DNA of 18,139 bases from G039029935 sp039029935 (GTDB lineage: Bacteria; Chloroflexota; Anaerolineae; Caldilineales; Caldilineaceae). The stretch lies in contig JBCCFC010000095.1 in assembly GCA_039029935.1 (NCBI GenBank), positions 1 to 18,139 on the forward strand. Direction: 5' to 3'. Position numbers and translations under genes: made by a program. Numbering within the stretch: the first letter of the stretch is position 1; each line of letters starts with the position of its first letter. This document shows, in pieces, positions 14,968 to 18,139 of the stretch. A model generated the notes under the pieces. That model searched no databases and was not told where the DNA came from. It saw nothing but the letters and a program-made list of their open reading frames with translations.

Positions 14968-15114
14968 AGTGAGCTTAATCTTTTGGGGAAATATATTGAA
15001 ACTTTCACCGAGTGATGAGCGTACTTGATGTTGGCACTACCGATTCTGAGTCACTATCACAAACGCTTCTTGATAAAAGAGCAATGGTCCAATAGGTACA
15101 TTCTAATCAAACAT

Positions 15115-16350
15115 ATGACAATGACAACAAATCAACGCTCTGCTCGTACAGACGTCTCACCATCTACAAATCAAGATGATACTATTGAGGATGACATACC
15201 TAATCAAACACATTTTTTATGGCAATTTTTGTCACACATGAAACTACTACTATATACGGTTGGCTTTGCTGGCGTCGGCTATCTCTTCGCCTATTTTTTT
15301 CAAATCGAAAATGTTCACAATTCTGCGTTGTATAACTTACTAGTAGCAAGTCTACTGGCGATTGGTTTATATGGCAGCACCTACTCGATTAATGTCCAAG
15401 AGCTGCGACAAAACTTACGGATTGTCCTATCAGCAGTAACCATTGGGGTCTTCCTCAAAATATTGTTTATTGGCACAGTGTTATACCTTTTTCAACAAAA
15501 CAATATATCCTTTTTATATGGGGTCATTGTCGCTCAGATTGACCCGCTCTCCGTCGCTGCATTGGTCAAAGACAGCCGTTTCTCCAAAAAGGCAAAAACA
15601 ATTTTGAGTGCATGGTCTTCCTTTGACGATCCGATGACCGTGATTGCCTCGCTCTATATTGCGACACTGGTTGTGGGCGATGGGACAGGGAATGCGACGA
15701 GTGTGGTTGGCAATACATCATCAATCCAAGAGTACTTTATGAATTTAGGCTCAAATCTGCTCTTCGTTTTGGTGATTTATCTGCTGTATGTAGGTGGACG
15801 GTATGCTTATGCACACTGGCTCTCACGACCAAGCCAGAAGCAGACCCGACCGACAACAATTCCCTCAAATAGTGCCAATCATCTTTTGACCTATGGGCTT
15901 TTGCTGGTATCGTTGTTTACATCGGTTGCCTATTCATTGATGCTAGGGATTGCGTCCATTGGGCTATTTTTGCGACCACCGATTGAACATGTCATCCAGT
16001 TCATCACCAAGATATCCCTGTATGTGTCTGTCTTTTTGCTGGGCATCCTGCTGATTGGTGGGGTTCAACTGTACATGGGATTTTTTGTGGCGATTGCGAC
16101 CATTAGTGCACAGATTGTCGTCGGCTTTTTGCTGACATTTGGTCTTCCGCTCAAAGATCGTTTCCAGCTTGCCTTAGCCCAACAAAATGGCGTTACAGCC
16201 ATCACGTTGGCGTTAATCTTTGAACCTAGATACGGTTCGATTGTTGCCGTGATTGCGCCCGCGATTCTCTTTATCAATCTTCTCCATGTGGTGTTTAACG
16301 GTTTACTTGATAGATTTGATGCGCATTTGTTTCAAACAGAAGAATCTTAA
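15115..16350 (+). CDS. Single-subunit cation/proton antiporter (CPA superfamily, Na_H_Exchanger type)
   Basis: 411 residues from the ATG at 15115; the frame is open upstream and an ATG at 15028 would add 29 residues. Neither start has a convincing ribosome site, so the start is uncertain. A hydrophilic acidic head (1-41) precedes about 11 membrane helices, from KLLLYTVGFAGVGYLFAYFF onwards. The NhaP-like core is visible: GVIVAQIDPLSVAALVKDSRFSKKAKTILSA (Asp143), then WSSFDDPMTVIASLYIATL with Asp171-Asp172 at the ion site. LALAQQNGVTAITLALIFEPRYGSIVAVIAPAI follows near the C-terminus. It exchanges Na+ or K+ for protons across the membrane. CPA1 members usually have Asn-Asp at the ion site; Asp-Asp is the electrogenic CPA2 pattern. 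It lies between the unknown membrane protein and mrpG, separated from mrpG by a MITE-like element. Confidence 0.85.
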   Translation: MTMTTNQRSARTDVSPSTNQDDTIEDDIPNQTHFLWQFLSHMKLLLYTVGFAGVGYLFAYFFQIENVHNSALYNLLVASLLAIGLYGSTYSINVQELRQNLRIVLSAVTIGVFLKILFIGTVLYLFQQNNISFLYGVIVAQIDPLSVAALVKDSRFSKKAKTILSAWSSFDDPMTVIASLYIATLVVGDGTGNATSVVGNTSSIQEYFMNLGSNLLFVLVIYLLYVGGRYAYAHWLSRPSQKQTRPTTIPSNSANHLLTYGLLLVSLFTSVAYSLMLGIASIGLFLRPPIEHVIQFITKISLYVSVFLLGILLIGGVQLYMGFFVAIATISAQIVVGFLLTFGLPLKDRFQLALAQQNGVTAITLALIFEPRYGSIVAVIAPAILFINLLHVVFNGLLDRFDAHLFQTEES

Positions 16351-16352
16351 AA

Positions 16353-16533
16353 ATACTACAACGGATTTGGGATTATAGCAAAAACGGTTTGAAAACCGGA
16401 ATTTCTTACAAGCATCTACTCGTGTAAATGCAATTTTAAAAACTCGTGGTTTCTAACCATTCTTGCTATAGAACGGATTTCTATTTCGCGCTCAGAGCAA
16501 AAATCCGTTTCCCTACTAAATCCGTTGTAGTAT
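16353..16533. mobile_element. MITE-like palindromic element, copy 2 (before mrpG)
   Basis: Terminal inverted repeats ATACTACAACGGATTT (16353-16368) and AAATCCGTTGTAGTAT (16518-16533) are perfect over 16 bp. Nested arms TATAGCAA (16374-16381) and TTGCTATA (16463-16470) pair, with small inner hairpins CGGTTT/AAACCG (16385-16398) and GGTT/AACC (16448-16458). Near the right end it repeats the AAATCCGTTTCCC block seen in copy 1. TA flanks the core on both sides. The ends match copy 1 except at one position, where both arms changed together. The element begins 2 bp after the antiporter stop and ends 29 bp before mrpG. Confidence 0.75.
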
Positions 16534-16562
16534 AAACTAATTTTTAAATAAAAAAGGTCATT

Positions 16563-16922
16563 GTGATTAATCTTATTATCATCATTTTGATATCCATTGG
16601 ATGTCTCTTTTTATTAATCAGTTCCATCGGCATTGTACGGCTCCCCGATATCTATATCCGCATGCACGCGACAGGTAAAGCCGCTACAATGGGGATAAGC
16701 TGTCTGTTGTTGGCGGCTGGTGCCTATTTTGGTACAGATGAATTGCCGCGTATGATTATTCTCATCGCGCTCTTTTTTATCACAGCACCGATTGCTACGA
16801 CCACAATGGCACGTGCCGCTCATCGTCAGTCCATGAAATCGGCGGAATCATCCTCGCAATTCTTCCTGAAACACGACGACATGCAGTATAATAGCGCCAG
16901 ACAGAACGAACTGTCCAGCTAG
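16563..16922 (+). CDS. mrpG: Mrp/Mnh Na+/H+ antiporter subunit G
   Basis: 119 residues, normal for MrpG. Three membrane helices and the family block SIGIVRLPDIYIRMHATGKAATMGISCLLLAAG (about 20-53), then PRMIILIALFFITAPIATTTMARAAHR, are unmistakable. The start is GTG at 16563 with AAAAGG 6 nt upstream. A polar Ser/Asn-rich tail ends the protein. It is the last mrp gene, displaced from mrpF by 2.5 kb that holds two extra genes and a repeat element. Confidence 0.95.
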   Translation: MINLIIIILISIGCLFLLISSIGIVRLPDIYIRMHATGKAATMGISCLLLAAGAYFGTDELPRMIILIALFFITAPIATTTMARAAHRQSMKSAESSSQFFLKHDDMQYNSARQNELSS

Positions 16923-16952
16923 TATAAAATTCATACACAGAAGACGAAACCA

Positions 16953-18139
16953 ATGAACTACAACTTCGATCTACCAGTTGAGCGTCGCAACAGCGGCAGT
17001 GCAAAGTGGAGCAAATTTGAGGCAGATGTGTTGCCCATGTGGGTGGCCGATATGGATTTTGCCAGCCCACAGCCGATCCTCAACGCCATTCACGAACGAG
17101 CAAATCATGGTGTCTTTGGCTATTGTCAGACACCGGATGTCCTACAAGACGCGATCTGCGCACGTGTGAAACGACTCTATGATTGGGACGTTGTGCCAGA
17201 TGAAGTGGTCTTTATTCCGGGCTTGGTATCTGCGCTCAATGTCTCATGCAGGGCGATTGGGTCGATTGGCGACAGTGTGCTGATCAACACACCCGTTTAC
17301 CCGCCGTTCCAGAGTTCGCCAACCAACCAATATCGTGAGCAACGTTCGGCGCAACAGGTCAAAACACTGGCAAATGTGGACATTGATGGCAAGCAACTCA
17401 AAACATTGCGCTATGAAATCGAGTTCACGGCGATGGAAGCCGCGATACAACCCAACACAAACCTGTTTTTGCTCTGTAATCCGCATAACCCTACCGGACG
17501 CGCCTTTACACGGGACGAACTGTCCAAATTAGCCGAGATGTGTCTACGTCATGACATGATAATCTGCTCGGACGAAATCCATAGCGACCTGCTGATGGGC
17601 GACACCAAACATATCCCCATTGCCACGCTTTCGCCGGAAGTCAGCGACCGTACCATCACCCTGCTCTCCCCCAGCAAAACATTTAACATGCCGTCGTTGG
17701 GGTGTGGATTTGCCATTATCCAAAATGAAGAATTACGCGAGCAGTTTAACCAATCAAAATTGGGCATTGTCCCCTATGTCAATGCATTGGGCTATGCTGC
17801 TGCCACTGCTGCCTTCACCGACCCTGGGTGCGAGGATTGGCTCAATCAACTACGCGCCTATCTCACCGCCAACCGCAATTATCTGGTCAACTATGTGGAA
17901 GAATATCTACCAGGGGTACGCACAACCGTACCCGAAGCGACCTATCTGGCGTGGATGGACTGTAGCGACTGTGATATCGAGGGCAACGCCCAAGAGTTTT
18001 TTGTCAATGAGGGCAAGGTTGGCTTCAATGCTGGTGAGACCTTTGGTCCTGGCGGTGAGGATTTTGTGCGGATTAATTATGCTTGCCCACGTTCTCGGCT
18101 CGAAGAGGGGCTAGAACGGATGCGTATGGCATTGTCACG
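16953..18139 (+). CDS. MalY/PatB-type PLP-dependent C-S lyase or aminotransferase, cut by the right edge
   Basis: 395 codons are visible and the frame is still open at the last base; the family is about 390 residues, so only the last few are missing. The fold-type I signature is complete: WSKFEADVLPMWVADMDFASPQPIL at the start (typical of MalY/PatB), LLCNPHNPTGRAFTRDEL, IICSDEIHSDLL with the Asp that holds the PLP ring, and the Schiff-base Lys242 in LLSPSKTFNMPSLGCGFAII. The C-terminal domain has LPGVRTTVPEATYLAWMDCSD and NEGKVGFNAGETFGPGGEDFVRINYACPRSRLEEGLERM. Members cleave cystathionine and related thioethers (beta-C-S lyase), and some act on other amino acids; the substrate cannot be read from sequence. 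It starts 30 bp after mrpG, with only a weak AGAAG ribosome site, and may be read through from the mrp operon. Confidence 0.9.
   Translation, partial: MNYNFDLPVERRNSGSAKWSKFEADVLPMWVADMDFASPQPILNAIHERANHGVFGYCQTPDVLQDAICARVKRLYDWDVVPDEVVFIPGLVSALNVSCRAIGSIGDSVLINTPVYPPFQSSPTNQYREQRSAQQVKTLANVDIDGKQLKTLRYEIEFTAMEAAIQPNTNLFLLCNPHNPTGRAFTRDELSKLAEMCLRHDMIICSDEIHSDLLMGDTKHIPIATLSPEVSDRTITLLSPSKTFNMPSLGCGFAIIQNEELREQFNQSKLGIVPYVNALGYAAATAAFTDPGCEDWLNQLRAYLTANRNYLVNYVEEYLPGVRTTVPEATYLAWMDCSDCDIEGNAQEFFVNEGKVGFNAGETFGPGGEDFVRINYACPRSRLEEGLERMRMALS

Overview
This is an 18.1 kb window of moderate GC content that I read as bacterial, most likely Chloroflexota (Anaerolineae-like). The reasons are the Pro/Thr-rich linkers in an exported parvulin, an HTH-STAND ATPase-TPR protein, a Uma2 nuclease-fold protein, and scattered palindromic intergenic repeats. 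This placement is inference; there is no rRNA or other phylogenetic marker beyond two ribosomal proteins. All genes except one small antitoxin-like gene are on the + strand.

Positions 1-3300 hold a large STAND ATPase with TPR repeats, read towards a convergent, apparently toxin-less BrnA-like antitoxin. The antitoxin gene has a good promoter overlapped by a 9-bp inverted repeat that looks like an autoregulatory operator. Positions 3400-4720 are a ribosomal-protein locus: rpsF and then rpsR, without the usual ssb between them. rpsF has a leader of about 145 nt with three hairpins, the middle one terminator-like. A 13-bp stem hairpin lies just upstream of rpsR. The S18 protein carries an unusual acidic N-terminal extension of about 100 residues.

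Positions 4720-6600 contain an octamer tandem array (ggtaggtc) followed by a 15-mer array, then a membrane-anchored PpiC/SurA-type peptidyl-prolyl isomerase whose catalytic domain is interrupted by a Pro/Thr-rich insert, and a clear intrinsic terminator. Positions 6597-7634 encode a Uma2-family protein with a C-terminal coiled coil.

Positions 7784-16922 are a full Mrp (Mnh) multisubunit Na+/H+ antiporter locus in the order A-B-C-D-E-F, then an unrecognised four-helix membrane protein, a single-subunit cation/proton antiporter, and finally G. Two related MITE-like palindromic elements (167 and 181 bp) sit in this locus, one between E and F and one directly before G. They share terminal inverted repeats that differ by a compensating base pair. 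MrpA and MrpD carry low-complexity additions encoded by short tandem repeats. Together these genes should build a heteromeric cation/proton antiporter for sodium and pH homeostasis, with a second antiporter co-expressed.

The window ends in a nearly complete MalY/PatB-type PLP enzyme cut by the right edge. No tRNA, rRNA, CRISPR array, complete IS or replication origin was seen.
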